27,417 bases of DNA from Girardia tigrina (lineage: Eukaryota > Platyhelminthes > Tricladida > Dugesiidae), in contig MQRK01189838.1 in assembly GCA_001938485.1 (NCBI GenBank), forward strand, positions 4,076 to 31,492. Direction: 5' to 3'. The first letter of the stretch is position 1, and each line of letters begins with the position of its first letter. A program made the position numbers and the translations under genes. The notes below the pieces were generated by a model. That model ran no database searches. It was not told the DNA's origin and saw only the letters and a list, made by a program, of their open reading frames with translations. This document shows positions 27,373 through 27,417 of the stretch, one piece after another.

Positions 27373-27417
<45 letters not shown>
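27373..27417. repeat. (TA)n microsatellite at window edge
   Basis: A TA run with one G interruption; it continues past the window. Confidence 0.9.

Overview
The window is eukaryotic, almost certainly invertebrate animal DNA. It is extremely A+T rich (about four fifths by eye), has no bacterial gene layout, carries many (TA)n microsatellites, and consists mostly of decayed transposable elements. Families seen are a Penelope-like retroelement with hammerhead ribozymes, Mutator (MULE), mariner, piggyBac, hAT, Helitron and one Ty3/gypsy-type LTR element. I cannot name the species; a compact, AT-rich parasitic or aquatic invertebrate would fit, but that is inference.

Layout. 1-400: a Penelope-type 3' tail with one good hammerhead motif and two decayed ones. 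522-770: a piggyBac MITE with TTAA target duplications. 1160-2830: two copies of a MULE end sequence and a decayed MULE transposase piece on the minus strand. 3164-3301: a small GC-richer ORF. 5107-6138: a nested cluster in which a perfect hAT MITE sits inside a larger inverted-repeat element, followed at once by a short Helitron. 6188-6930: a Penelope-like element with its GIY-YIG endonuclease on the minus strand and the adjoining upstream segment inverted on the plus strand. 8299-12065: a broken LTR retroelement on the minus strand. 12325-19158: a 6.8 kb MULE with 460-520 bp terminal inverted repeats and a decayed transposase. 20118-20352: a second Helitron. 21210-21446: a second piggyBac MITE. 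21490-21812: a GC-rich LTR-like island and hairpin. 23100-23450: a mariner 3' end. 24955-25940: a second Penelope-like element with RT motifs and a complete hammerhead core.

Host genes are nearly absent. The best host piece is 24012-24356 on the minus strand, which matches the first two membrane helices of the SLC35F5 family. Two other minus-strand exon-like reading frames (21995-22144 and 26593-26860) are not recognised. No full host gene, tRNA, rRNA or CRISPR is seen.

The main theme is Penelope-like elements whose 3' ends carry two distinct hammerhead ribozyme motifs (called A and B here) in the same A-then-B order at both ends of the window, with a 42-base tail sequence repeated perfectly three times across 25 kb.
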